A DNA stretch of 64,000 nt from TMED13 sp042090305 (GTDB lineage Bacteria; Pseudomonadota; Alphaproteobacteria; Methylaequorales; Methylaequoraceae), in the NCBI GenBank assembly GCA_042090305.1, contig JBELJQ010000003.1, positions 1 through 64,000 of the forward strand, written 5' to 3'. Both the position numbers and the translations under genes were made by a program. Position 1 is the stretch's first letter, and each line of letters begins with the position of its first letter. A model generated the notes under the pieces. That model made no database searches. It saw nothing but the letters and a program-made list of their open reading frames with translations, and had not been told where the DNA came from. Shown here piece after piece: positions 35,220 through 45,281 of this stretch.

Positions 35220-38200
35220 AGACTATAAGTTTAATGATGAAGATTCTAATCATGAAGTTGAAAATGACTCGTTACCAATATTTTTGTATTTACAACATCT
35301 TTGTTTAGATAAAAAGGTAGCATTTTTCTTAAATAAAAATTCAGACATAGATGATCTCGTTTATTCCATTAAATCGTTAAATAAAAATATTATTATCAAT
35401 GAATTTCCTGCATTTGATTGTTCTTTCTTATCTAATTTATCTCCAACAATTGAAAATAAATACAAAAGAATTAATAGTTTATATAATATTAATCAAGAAA
35501 GAAATACAATATTAGTTGGATCAATTGAGTCAATCATTGAAAAAACAGTAGATAAAGATTTTCTAAGAAATAAAGATTTTAGTATAAAAGTCGGAAGCGA
35601 TAAAACCTACAATGAAATTTTGAATTATTTAAATAAAAATAATTATGAAAATGTTAGTTATATAAATAATATTGGTGAGTATTCAAAAAGGGGAGAAATT
35701 ATTGATATTTTCTCACCAATTGAAAATAACCCTGTAAGAATTTTCTTTGACTTTGATAAAATTGATAAAATTAAAATATTTTCTCTTGATAATCAAAAAA
35801 CAATAAGTGACTGTAATGAGTATAAAGTTTATCCACCTTCAGAATTTTTTTTTAATGATGAAAATATTCAAATATTTAGACAAAATTTTAGAAAATTAAA
35901 ATTAACCAATAAAAATGAATTTTATAATTCCTTATCAAACAATGTTATAACTGAAGGTGCAGAACAATTTTTTCCAATTTTAAATAAAAACTTTATGTCA
36001 ATCTTAGATTACCTTAAGGGATATAAAATTTTTTTTCAACATGGATACATCGAAATATATAAAAGTCTCTTTAACCAGAAAATTAACGAATATGGAGCAA
36101 ATAGCCATTTTTTTAAATCAGATTCCTCATATCTTCTAAACTATCAAAAATTTAGTAAATTATTACAAAAATACAAAATTACTACATTATCCCACTTTAA
36201 TTTACCTACTTATAACAATAAATTTTCTAAAGGGATTAACTTTAATAATTTTAAAAATATTAATGAAAAGTTTAAATTTATTATTGAGCAAAAATCAAAA
36301 ATATTGATATTCACTTACGATACAGAAGTAAACAAGTTAGCAATTAAAAAAACTCTTAATGAATTTAATAAGTCTTTTTTAATTATTGATAATTTATTTA
36401 CCAGTGAACTTAAAACAAATCTTATTTATCTGGTTAAAATAAAATTAGATGGAAGTTTTGAAATCAAAGTTAAAGAAAATAGTATTCTATTTATATCACA
36501 CAAGGATATCTTTAATAAAGTTGTCAGACAAACAAAAAAGATTACTGAAAATGTAAATCTTATAAAGGATTTTTCACAGTTACATGTTGGTGACTTAGTA
36601 GTTCACATAGATCATGGAATTGGAAGGTATAATGGTTTAAAAAAACGTAGTTTAGGTAAAATAAATAATGAATTTATAGAAATAATTTATCAATCTAACG
36701 ATAAGTTATTTATTCCGGTCCAAAATCTTGAGTTAATTTCTAAATATGGGGAATCTGATAATAATGTAAATTTAGACAGACTTGGATTATCAAATTGGCA
36801 AAAGAGAAAAGCCATAATAAAAAAAAAGATCAAAGATATTGCTAATGATTTAGTTAAAGTAGCAGCAGAGAGAGAACTAAGGAAAGGTGAAGTTATTGAG
36901 CCAAATAAACTTGAATATGATAGATTCTCCGCACTATTTGAATTTACTGAAACCTCTGACCAACTTAAAACAATCAATCAAGTTGAAACTGATTTAATAT
37001 CAGGTAAACCCATGGATAGATTGATATGTGGTGATGTTGGTTTTGGAAAAACAGAAATTGCGATGAGAGCAGCGTTTATTTGCCTAACAGCTGGTTATCA
37101 GGTGGTAATGATATGTCCAAAGGTTTTACTAGTTAATCAACACTTTTTAAATTTTCAAAAAAGATTTAATGATTTCAATTATAAAATATCTAAAATATCT
37201 AGGTTAGAAACAGGTAAAGAAAAAAAAATAATAAAAAAAGATATAGAAAATGGTTCTATAGATCTACTTATAGCAACTCATGCTATTTTTGCGGATGATA
37301 TTAAATTTTCTAATCTTGGATTGATTATCATTGATGAGGAACAAAGTTTTGGGGTTGAGCAAAAAGAGAAACTAAAAAAGTTTAAACCAAACTGTCATAT
37401 TTTGACATTAAGTGCTACTCCAATACCTAGAACACTTCAGTCATCAATATTTAAAATTAAAGATATTTCTTTAATACAAACCCCTCCAGTTAATAGATTG
37501 AATATTAAAACCTTCTTAATGCTTGAAGATATAAATCAAATCTCGAGGGCAATTTCACAAGAGTTAGATAGACAAGGTCAAGTTTTTTATGTTTCACCCA
37601 GAATAAGTGATTTAGATAATATTCAAAAAAAGTTAAAAAAAAAAATACCTAAACTTAATATTGGTGTAATCCACGGAAGACTAACAAATACTGAAATAGA
37701 GAGAGTTTACGAAAATTTTTATAATAAAAATATCAAAGTTTTACTTTCGACAGCAATGATTGAATCAGGACTCGATCTATCAAATGTGAATACAATAATC
37801 ATTGAAAAACCTAATCTTTTTGGCTTGGCACAGTTATATCAATTACGTGGAAGAGTAGGCAGATCTTCTTTACAAGCTTATGCATACTTGATTATTGAAA
37901 ATTTAAATAGTTTAAACGATGAATCATTAAAGAAAGTAAAATTAATATCAAAGATTGATAAATTGGGTTCAGGGTTATCAATAGCATCAAGTGATCTTAG
38001 TATCAGGGGTGCTGGTAATATAATAGGTTCTGAACAGTCTGGACACATTAAGGAGGTGGGTGTTGAATTATATTATCAGATGGTTCAAGATACAATTAAT
38101 GAAATAAAAAATGAATTTAAACAATCAGAAAAATGGTCACCACAGATTAACTTGGGTTTTTCTTTTAATATTTCTAATAGTTATATCAAGGACTCTGATG

Positions 38201-38583
38201 AAAGACTATCTCTTTACAGGCAGTTATCTCATATAAATAATCTCGAAAAACTAGAGGAAATTTTTGAAAATCTTGAGGATACATATGGAAATTTACCAAA
38301 TAATTTCAAAAATTTGATGTACCTAATGGAAATAAAAATTATAGCAAAAGAGTTGTTTATAAAAAAAATTGATGATACTAATTATGGATTTGTAATTGAG
38401 TTTAAAGAAGACGCTAGAATGGATATTAATAAACTAATAAAATTTGCACAGATAAATTCGAAATTAATAGAGTTAAAACCTAAGTCAAAAGTAATTTTAA
38501 ATAGTGTGCCTGATAAACATCAAAAAATTAATCATCTTAAAGAATTTTTAAATTACATACAAAAAAACCTTTTAGTTTCATGA
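35206..38583 (+). CDS. mfd: transcription-repair coupling factor Mfd
   Basis: The 1125-residue protein has a degenerate UvrB-like N-terminal part, the RNA-polymerase-interacting domain beginning near HVGDLVVHIDHGIGRYNGL (about residue 465 onward), and a RecG-like motor with GDVGFGKTE, IIDEEQSFGVEQKEKL, LSATPIPRTL and LYQLRGRVGRS. A C-terminal TRCF domain follows. It removes RNA polymerase stalled at lesions and recruits UvrA. With uvrA and recG nearby this part of the window is rich in DNA repair genes. The start overlaps sdhE. Confidence 0.96.
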   Translation: MIGLKDYKFNDEDSNHEVENDSLPIFLYLQHLCLDKKVAFFLNKNSDIDDLVYSIKSLNKNIIINEFPAFDCSFLSNLSPTIENKYKRINSLYNINQERNTILVGSIESIIEKTVDKDFLRNKDFSIKVGSDKTYNEILNYLNKNNYENVSYINNIGEYSKRGEIIDIFSPIENNPVRIFFDFDKIDKIKIFSLDNQKTISDCNEYKVYPPSEFFFNDENIQIFRQNFRKLKLTNKNEFYNSLSNNVITEGAEQFFPILNKNFMSILDYLKGYKIFFQHGYIEIYKSLFNQKINEYGANSHFFKSDSSYLLNYQKFSKLLQKYKITTLSHFNLPTYNNKFSKGINFNNFKNINEKFKFIIEQKSKILIFTYDTEVNKLAIKKTLNEFNKSFLIIDNLFTSELKTNLIYLVKIKLDGSFEIKVKENSILFISHKDIFNKVVRQTKKITENVNLIKDFSQLHVGDLVVHIDHGIGRYNGLKKRSLGKINNEFIEIIYQSNDKLFIPVQNLELISKYGESDNNVNLDRLGLSNWQKRKAIIKKKIKDIANDLVKVAAERELRKGEVIEPNKLEYDRFSALFEFTETSDQLKTINQVETDLISGKPMDRLICGDVGFGKTEIAMRAAFICLTAGYQVVMICPKVLLVNQHFLNFQKRFNDFNYKISKISRLETGKEKKIIKKDIENGSIDLLIATHAIFADDIKFSNLGLIIIDEEQSFGVEQKEKLKKFKPNCHILTLSATPIPRTLQSSIFKIKDISLIQTPPVNRLNIKTFLMLEDINQISRAISQELDRQGQVFYVSPRISDLDNIQKKLKKKIPKLNIGVIHGRLTNTEIERVYENFYNKNIKVLLSTAMIESGLDLSNVNTIIIEKPNLFGLAQLYQLRGRVGRSSLQAYAYLIIENLNSLNDESLKKVKLISKIDKLGSGLSIASSDLSIRGAGNIIGSEQSGHIKEVGVELYYQMVQDTINEIKNEFKQSEKWSPQINLGFSFNISNSYIKDSDERLSLYRQLSHINNLEKLEEIFENLEDTYGNLPNNFKNLMYLMEIKIIAKELFIKKIDDTNYGFVIEFKEDARMDINKLIKFAQINSKLIELKPKSKVILNSVPDKHQKINHLKEFLNYIQKNLLVS

Positions 38584-39764
38584 CAATAACAAAAAAAAAA
38601 AATAAATATTCTTTAAATCGAAATGATTTTTTTCCATTTCTTGAAGGTTTAGATCTTTTCATAAATCTTTCTTTAATTACCTATTTATGTGCCTTTTTTT
38701 TACCTAGTATTGAACTTAGAAAATCAATTATTATTCTTACAACAATTGTTCTTTTTTCAATTATTTCAAAGATAACTTTATTTCGTGTATTTGAAAATAT
38801 TCATAATAAACTACGTAATCCTAATTTATTAGTTTATTTAATGTCTGCATATATCTTGGTTATCATTCTACCAAAAGAACTTTTTATTCCCTTAGGAATA
38901 ATAGTATTTTCTATTTCAAGAGTTATTATTGGCAGTATATTCAGTGCTGTTAATATTACATATACGGATAATGTTTTAACATATCAAAAAATGGCAACTA
39001 AATATTGGATTATCTTATTTTTGGGTATTCTTTTCGGCTCTTTATTAGTTATGGTTACAAATGAAATATTTTCGAATAGTCAACTTAATTTGTGGGCATG
39101 GAAAGTACCTTATGTTTGTTTCATCACATTATTAATTTTTTTATTTTTTTTTACGAAAGGTTTAGCTTCAAATAATTCTGAATTATTTAATGTTAAAAGT
39201 GAAAATATAAAAAAAAAAATCGGAATATTTAATATACTTGAAAATCTTCACTATTTGATTCCAACACTGACAATTATTTTGTTTTCAACTTCAATTTGGT
39301 TGCCTAAGTTCTCAAACCCAGAAAATATGCAATTTTTACAGTATGACTTTTTATATTTAATTTTAAGTTTGATTGCACTAATATTTATATCACCCTTATC
39401 AAAACTGATTGGATACAAAGGATCAATCAGGTTTTTCTACATATCAAGCATAATCACTTCTATAGTTTGTTTGTTTGTTGAGCATACCTCATCATACAGT
39501 ATTAATTTTGCAAAATTATTTTTGTCACTTTTATCAAGTTATTCATTTTGTTTGATAATTTTAAGATATAATGAAATAAAAATACTTAATTTAAGTCAAA
39601 AAGATTTATTACTAAACTTTATAAACCTAATTTTTATTTTAATAATTCCAATTATATTTTATACTTTTATTAATATTACTATTAATTATAATGTATTATA
39701 TTTTATAATAAGTATTATAATGATTACTAGCTACTTAGCGTATTACTATGGCAACAAAAGATAA
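38580..39764 (+). CDS. MFS-like multi-pass membrane protein, function unknown
   Basis: This 394-residue, highly hydrophobic protein has around 11-12 predicted membrane segments. The region IIVFSISRVIIGSIFSAVN (about residues 107-125) resembles the segment of major facilitator transporters after the first loop, but the usual charged loop motif is not clear. It is preceded by a soluble lysine-rich stretch. The ATG overlaps the mfd stop by 4 bases and the gene overlaps the parvulin gene by 17 bases, so all three are cotranscribed. A divergent transporter is the likeliest reading; the substrate is unknown. Confidence 0.6.
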   Translation: MTITKKKNKYSLNRNDFFPFLEGLDLFINLSLITYLCAFFLPSIELRKSIIILTTIVLFSIISKITLFRVFENIHNKLRNPNLLVYLMSAYILVIILPKELFIPLGIIVFSISRVIIGSIFSAVNITYTDNVLTYQKMATKYWIILFLGILFGSLLVMVTNEIFSNSQLNLWAWKVPYVCFITLLIFLFFFTKGLASNNSELFNVKSENIKKKIGIFNILENLHYLIPTLTIILFSTSIWLPKFSNPENMQFLQYDFLYLILSLIALIFISPLSKLIGYKGSIRFFYISSIITSIVCLFVEHTSSYSINFAKLFLSLLSSYSFCLIILRYNEIKILNLSQKDLLLNFINLIFILIIPIIFYTFINITINYNVLYFIISIIMITSYLAYYYGNKR

Positions 39765-40077
39765 AATCTCAGCATCACATATTCTAATAATGCACAATGA
39801 GTCTCAAAGATCTGAATCAAATATAACTAAAGATGAAGCTTTAAAAAAAATCACGGATATTCATACTAAAATTAAAGAAGATAAAACATTATTTAAAGAC
39901 CAAGCTATGCAACATTCAAACTGCTCTTCATCAGCATATGGGGGAAGCTTAGGTGAGTTTGGAAAAGGTGTTATGGTAAAAGCGTTTGAAGAAACTGCGT
40001 TTGCTTTAAAAGTTAACGAGATTAGTGATCCTTTTGAAACAGAGTTTGGGTACCATATAATAAAAAGAGATTCTTAA
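39748..40077 (+). CDS. cytoplasmic parvulin-type peptidyl-prolyl isomerase
   Basis: The 109-residue protein is essentially one PpiC/parvulin (rotamase) domain with no signal peptide. Conserved segments are ASHILIMH, the QAMQHSNCSSSAYGGSLGEF motif, GVMVKAFEETAFAL and EISDPFETEFGYHIIK. It should isomerise X-Pro bonds of cytoplasmic proteins. It overlaps the upstream membrane protein gene by 17 bases and is followed by a 227-base gap. Confidence 0.9.
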   Translation: MATKDKISASHILIMHNESQRSESNITKDEALKKITDIHTKIKEDKTLFKDQAMQHSNCSSSAYGGSLGEFGKGVMVKAFEETAFALKVNEISDPFETEFGYHIIKRDS

Positions 40078-40227
40078 GCTTCTTTACATTATTTTCAAAA
40101 CAATAAACTCTCCTAGTTTTTATTAAAATTAATAAGAGGGAAGAAAATTTAGCATTTCTTTAATTTAAGAAAGTCATTTCACTCGTAAATCTAAACAATG
40201 ACTAGACCATTTATAATCTATAGAAAT

Positions 40228-40248
40228 AATTTATTTCACGAATAAATT
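40228..40248. repeat. perfect 8-bp inverted repeat upstream of the lactate permease gene
   Basis: The arms AATTTATT (40228-40235) and AATAAATT (40241-40248) are exact reverse complements around TCACG. The site is about 60 bases before the lldP-like start, in a 227-base gap with no other gene. It could be an operator for a lactate-responsive regulator or a weak hairpin; in such AT-rich DNA a chance palindrome is also possible. Confidence 0.3.
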
Positions 40249-40304
40249 TAAAATTTAACAAATGAGTATTATGATAAAATTTGGATATTTAATAATTATT
40301 ATTT

Positions 40305-41999
40305 ATGGAAATTATTTCTTTAGCTTTATATTCTTCCTCACCAATATTTATGGCTGGAGTTTTGCTTGTTGGATTTCGCTTGCCTGCTAAATATGCAATG
40401 CCAATTGTATTTTCATTTACCTTATTAGTTGCTTATTTTTATTGGGGAGTTAGTGATAAAAGGATTTTAGCTTCTTTATTTCAGGGTATTATTCTAGCAT
40501 TATCAATAATGTGGATTATATTTGGAGCAATTTTACTTCTAAACACACTTAAATATTCTGGAGCAATAACAACTATCAGAAGTGGTTTTTTAAATATAAG
40601 CACTGATAGAAGAATCCAGGTAATATTAGTAGCATGGTTATTTGGATGCTTTATTGAGGGTGTTTCTGGTTTCGGAACTCCTGCTGCAATTGCTGCTCCT
40701 CTAATGGTAGCAATTGGATTTCCAGCCCTTGCCGCAGTAGTTTTTGGTATGATGATCCAATCCACTCCAGTATCTTTTGGAGCAGTTGGAACACCCTTAA
40801 TTGTTGGTGTTCAAAGTGGATTAGATAAAACCTCAATTACCAATCAGTTACTTGACAAAGGTTATGGGTGGGAATATTTTTTTAGACTAATTGTCTCTGA
40901 GGTAGCTGTTATACATGCAATTTGTGGAACATTTATGCCATTATTACTAATCGTAATCATGACTAGGTTTTTTGGAACAAAGAAATCTTGGTTTGAAGGA
41001 ATTTCAATTCTTCCATTTGCAATTTTTGCAGCACTTTGTTTTACAATACCATATTCATTGACAGGAATTTTCTTAGGCCCTGAATTTCCATCAATATTTG
41101 GTGGTTTGATTGGTCTTGGAATTGTAACATTGGCCATAAAATTTGATTTTTTAAAACCAAAGGATACCTGGGACTTTCCTAGCGAGAATAAATGGCCAGA
41201 TTCATGGATAGGAAATATAAAGATATCAGATAGTGAGTTAAAGAATAAAAATATTAGTAATGTAATGGCATGGTTTCCCTATATTTTTTTGGCAATATTG
41301 CTTATTATTTCAAGAACCTATGCACCTCTGACTAATTTTTTAAAGTCAATTAGTATCCAATTCGTAAATATTTTAAATCAAGAAGGTATTAGTGCAAGTT
41401 TTACACCTTTATACTTACCAGGTGGACTTTTAATAATCGTTTGTATAACAACATTTTTTTTACATAGAATGAAATTAAATGAAATACTTTTAGCTACCAG
41501 AGATTCACTAAAAATAGTTTTAGGTGCAGGGTTTGTACTTTTTTTTACAGTTCCGTTAGTTAGAATAATGATTAATTCTGGTGTTAACTATAATGATTAT
41601 GTGAGTATGCCAATTGCAATGGCAAAGGGAATGGCAAATTTAATGGGACAGGTATACCCAATTATTTCTGCATCAATTGGCGCTGTTGGAGCTTTTTTAG
41701 CAGGTTCTAATACTGTTAGTAACCTAATGTTAAGTCAGTTTCAGTTTGAGACAGCAAATTTACTCGGTATTTCTGGAACATTAATGGTGGCTCTTCAAAG
41801 TGTTGGAGCTGCTGCGGGAAATATGATTGCCATACATAACGTAGTTGCAGCATCGGCTACAGTTGGTCTCCTTGGCAAAGAGGGAAATGTTTTAAGAATT
41901 ACCATAATTCCCACAATTTATTATTTAACATTGACAGGTATAATTGGTTTTATTTTAATTCATTATTTTAAAATATCAGACCCATTAATTTATTTTTAA
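40305..41999 (+). CDS. lldP: L-lactate permease family transporter (LctP/LldP)
   Basis: This 564-residue protein has about 13 membrane segments. The characteristic lactate permease region reads EGVSGFGTPAAIAAPLMVAI (about residues 119-138), followed by FGMMIQSTPVSFGAVGTPLIVG, and a C-terminal half-repeat with AVGAFLAGSNTVSNLMLSQFQ and GNMIAIHNVVAA. Members carry lactate or glycolate with protons across the inner membrane. It stands alone: no lactate or glycolate oxidase is adjacent, so the substrate is inferred from the family. Confidence 0.9.
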   Translation: MEIISLALYSSSPIFMAGVLLVGFRLPAKYAMPIVFSFTLLVAYFYWGVSDKRILASLFQGIILALSIMWIIFGAILLLNTLKYSGAITTIRSGFLNISTDRRIQVILVAWLFGCFIEGVSGFGTPAAIAAPLMVAIGFPALAAVVFGMMIQSTPVSFGAVGTPLIVGVQSGLDKTSITNQLLDKGYGWEYFFRLIVSEVAVIHAICGTFMPLLLIVIMTRFFGTKKSWFEGISILPFAIFAALCFTIPYSLTGIFLGPEFPSIFGGLIGLGIVTLAIKFDFLKPKDTWDFPSENKWPDSWIGNIKISDSELKNKNISNVMAWFPYIFLAILLIISRTYAPLTNFLKSISIQFVNILNQEGISASFTPLYLPGGLLIIVCITTFFLHRMKLNEILLATRDSLKIVLGAGFVLFFTVPLVRIMINSGVNYNDYVSMPIAMAKGMANLMGQVYPIISASIGAVGAFLAGSNTVSNLMLSQFQFETANLLGISGTLMVALQSVGAAAGNMIAIHNVVAASATVGLLGKEGNVLRITIIPTIYYLTLTGIIGFILIHYFKISDPLIYF

Positions 42000-42059
42000 A
42001 TTGAATATAAATTATTGAGAGATAAATATTAAACAAATAAAATATTTAAAGGTATATAA

Positions 42060-43247
42060 ATGGATCCATTCTCTCAAGGGTTGTTAGGCTCAAGTTTAGC
42101 CTCATCATTTTCAGAAAAAAAATCTCTAAGAATTTCTGCTTTTTGTGGCGCAGTCGGAGGGACTGTACCAGACTTAGATATTTTAATTAGGTCAAAGGAA
42201 GATACATTACTTTTTATAGAATTTCATAGACACTTTAGTCATTCTTTATTTTTTGTGCCTTTAGGTTCTATTATAGTTTCGTTGATTTTATTTTTACTTT
42301 TAAGAAATATCACTTCATTTAAAAATATTTTTATTTATACAACTTTAGGAATGTTAACCCATGGATTTTTAGATTCTTGTACAAGTTATGGAACACTTCT
42401 TTTATGGCCTTTTTCTGAGCTAAAGGTTGCTTGGAATATAATATCAATAATTGATCCTTTTTTCACTTTTACGCTAATATTCTTTTTATTTATTTCACTT
42501 TTTAAGAAGTCTTTAATGCTAGTAAGAGTGGGGTTATCAATTTCTTTAATATATTTAGGTTTTGGTGCAGTAAAATATATTCAAGTTAAAGATTATGTTA
42601 GGGAATTAGCTTCTCAAAGGGGTCATAAAGTTGAACGTATACTTTTGAACCCAACAATTGGAAATAATATTTTGTGGAGAAGCATTTATCAATTTAATAA
42701 AAATTATTATGTAGATGCCATTTATATGCCGTTAACAAAAAAGTCTTCTCATTTAGAGGGTGTTGTTTTAGAAGTAATTGATAAAGAAAAGGTATTTTCA
42801 AAACTTTCACCCGAATCATTACAAAGAGAGGATATCAGGCGTTTTTCATACTTTTCACAGGATTTTATATACTTACACCCTGATTACTCAAATATAATAG
42901 CAGATTTACGTTATGGAACATTACCGCATGATTATAAATCATTATGGGGTATTCAAGTAGATATAGACAATGAAGACAACCACGTATCCTTCATTAATCT
43001 TAGAAATTTCAAAAAAAATGATTTCGAAGATTTTTGGAATATGTTGGGTTATAAATTTTGGCTACAAGATGATAAAATTTTGAATGTAAAAACTTTTTCA
43101 GGTCCAATGGGTATGGGCTTAGCTAAATCTTTTTACTTAAATAGTAAAAAAATTTGTGTTTACAATACAATTAATGGACAGGAAAAGATTGTTTTAGATT
43201 CCATTATTCTTAGTTGTTCGAAAAATTTAGATGATAAGTATAAGTAA
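42060..43247 (+). CDS. YdjM-type membrane-bound metal-dependent hydrolase
   Basis: The 395-residue protein starts with MDPFSQGLLGSSLASSFSEK, then GGTVPDLDIL and HRHFSHSLFF, the metal-binding Asp and His motifs of the YdjM/DUF457 family. Four or five membrane segments cover residues 60-180, including a HGFLDSCTSYGT motif. The C-terminal 200 residues form a soluble domain. The family is annotated as putative inner-membrane hydrolases, and no substrate is established. E. coli YdjM is LexA-controlled, but no LexA box is visible here. Confidence 0.82.
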   Translation: MDPFSQGLLGSSLASSFSEKKSLRISAFCGAVGGTVPDLDILIRSKEDTLLFIEFHRHFSHSLFFVPLGSIIVSLILFLLLRNITSFKNIFIYTTLGMLTHGFLDSCTSYGTLLLWPFSELKVAWNIISIIDPFFTFTLIFFLFISLFKKSLMLVRVGLSISLIYLGFGAVKYIQVKDYVRELASQRGHKVERILLNPTIGNNILWRSIYQFNKNYYVDAIYMPLTKKSSHLEGVVLEVIDKEKVFSKLSPESLQREDIRRFSYFSQDFIYLHPDYSNIIADLRYGTLPHDYKSLWGIQVDIDNEDNHVSFINLRNFKKNDFEDFWNMLGYKFWLQDDKILNVKTFSGPMGMGLAKSFYLNSKKICVYNTINGQEKIVLDSIILSCSKNLDDKYK

Positions 43248-43342
43248 AAATTTTAATAGATTGAGATTTTCCTATAAATAATTACGAAACAGTGCTATTA
43301 ATCTTGACCTCCAGCTAGTTATTCACTTTTTAGAAAGAATTT

Positions 43343-45157
43343 ATGGAAAAGAGTATCAGAAATATTGCCATAATTGCACATGTAGATCATGGCAAAACCA
43401 CACTTATAGATTCTATAATGAAACAAAGTGGACTGTTTCGTAAAAATGAGAAAATTGAAGAAAGATTAATGGATACAGGTGATTTGGAAAAAGAAAGAGG
43501 CATTACAATATTAGCAAAACCAACCTCAGTTATATGGAAAGATTCTAAAATTAATATAATTGATACCCCTGGCCATGCTGATTTTGGAGGTGAAGTTGAG
43601 CGAGTATTGTGTATGGCAGATGGTGTCATTTTATTAACTGATGCTGCAGAAGGTCCAATGCCTCAAACTAAATTTGTCTTGGGTAAAGCATTATCACAGG
43701 GTTTAAAACCAATAGTTATAATTAATAAAATTGATAAAAAAGATAGTAGAGCTGATGATGTTTTAAATGAGGTATTTGATCTTTTCGTCTCATTAGATGC
43801 TTCAGATGAGCAGCTTGATTTTCCTATCTTGTTTGCATCTGGAAAGGATGGTTGGTGTATTAATGATCTTAATGACAAAAAAGAAAATCTATATGCACTT
43901 CTTGACCTTATTTTAAGTCATGTTCCAGCACCAAAAGTAGACACCTCAAAGCCATTTTCCATGTTATCAACTTTACTCGATGCTGATCCATATTTAGGAA
44001 GATGTTTAATTGGAAAAGTTGAGAGTGGTTTAGCCAAAGTAAACGATGCAGTTAAAGCTATAAATTTATCTGGAGATTTAGTTGAGAATGGAAGACTTAC
44101 GAAATTACTATCATTTGAGGGAAATAAAAGGATAACTGTTAACGAAGTTATAGCCGGTGATATTATTTGTATAGCAGGACTAACTAAAACATCTGTTTCA
44201 GATACTATTTGTGATACATCATTGAATCAACCAATAAAATCATCTCCAATTGATCCCCCCACTATGTCTATTACAATAACTGTCAACAATTCACCTTATG
44301 CAGGCCAAGAAGGTGAGAAAGTAACATCAAACCTTATAAGAGAAAGGTTATTAGAAGAAGCTGAATCAAATGTTGCAATAACATTTAAAGAAAATGAAAA
44401 AAAGGATTCATTTGAAATAGGTGGAAGAGGAGAGTTACAACTCGGAGTATTAATTGAAACAATGAGAAGAGAGGGATTTGAATTATCTGTCTCTAGACCT
44501 AAAGTTTTATATAAAAATAATCAATCAGTTAAACTAGAGCCAATTGAAGAAGTAACAATAGATGTTGATGAAAATTACTCAAGTTCAGTAATTAAGTCTA
44601 TGAATGAAAGAAAAGCTGAGATGATTGATTTGAAAACATCAGGTTCATTAAAAACAAGAATCATATTCAAAGCTCCATCTAGAGGCTTAATTGGATATCA
44701 GAGTAAGTTTCTTACAGAAACTAAGGGTACAGGGGTTCTTAATAGAGTATTTAGTTCATATGAACCGTTTAGAGGTGAAATAAATAGTAGAAGAAATGGA
44801 GCTTTGATCTCTACTGAGACAGGTGCCGCAGTTGCATATGCAATTTTTAATCTTCAGGATAGAGGAATTATGTATATACAGCCTCAAACCAAAGTTTATA
44901 AAGGAATGATAGTAGGCGAGCATAATAAGGACAATGATTTAGAAATAAATGTATTAAAAGGAAAACAACTAACAAATGTTAGAGCATCAGGATCAGATAA
45001 AGCTGTAACACTAGTACCATCCGTAAAAATGTCTTTGGAACAAATGATATCGTACATTAAAGATGATGAACTACTTGAAGTTACACCAAAAAATTTACGT
45101 CTTAGAAAGTTCTATCTAGATTCCAACGATAGAAAACGTTTTAACAAATCAACTTAA
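43343..45157 (+). CDS. typA: ribosome-associated translational GTPase TypA/BipA
   Basis: This 604-residue GTPase has the G1 motif AHVDHGKTTLID at the start, RGITILAKPTS (switch I), DTPGHADFGGEVERVL (G3) and NKIDKKDSR (G4). EF-G-like domains and the BipA-specific C-terminal domain follow, with LIGYQSKFLTETKGTG and the NRRNGALIS-type segment. It is required for ribosome assembly and growth under cold or stress conditions. It is monocistronic by spacing (95 and 124 bases on its sides). Confidence 0.96.
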   Translation: MEKSIRNIAIIAHVDHGKTTLIDSIMKQSGLFRKNEKIEERLMDTGDLEKERGITILAKPTSVIWKDSKINIIDTPGHADFGGEVERVLCMADGVILLTDAAEGPMPQTKFVLGKALSQGLKPIVIINKIDKKDSRADDVLNEVFDLFVSLDASDEQLDFPILFASGKDGWCINDLNDKKENLYALLDLILSHVPAPKVDTSKPFSMLSTLLDADPYLGRCLIGKVESGLAKVNDAVKAINLSGDLVENGRLTKLLSFEGNKRITVNEVIAGDIICIAGLTKTSVSDTICDTSLNQPIKSSPIDPPTMSITITVNNSPYAGQEGEKVTSNLIRERLLEEAESNVAITFKENEKKDSFEIGGRGELQLGVLIETMRREGFELSVSRPKVLYKNNQSVKLEPIEEVTIDVDENYSSSVIKSMNERKAEMIDLKTSGSLKTRIIFKAPSRGLIGYQSKFLTETKGTGVLNRVFSSYEPFRGEINSRRNGALISTETGAAVAYAIFNLQDRGIMYIQPQTKVYKGMIVGEHNKDNDLEINVLKGKQLTNVRASGSDKAVTLVPSVKMSLEQMISYIKDDELLEVTPKNLRLRKFYLDSNDRKRFNKST

Positions 45158-45281
45158 AACTAGTTATTTTTTATTTTGAGTTAGTATTGAAAGTAATTTG
45201 AAATTATTAAATAAGTTTAATAGTCATTTTTAATATTTAACTTGCTAAATTTATATTTCTATGTGTTATTACCTTTAATTA

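Noticed and set aside
45190..45240. Hairpin ATTAAA-TAAG-TTTAAT after typA as a terminator
   Set aside because: The stem has only A-T pairs and no solid T run directly after it; chance is likely in this composition.
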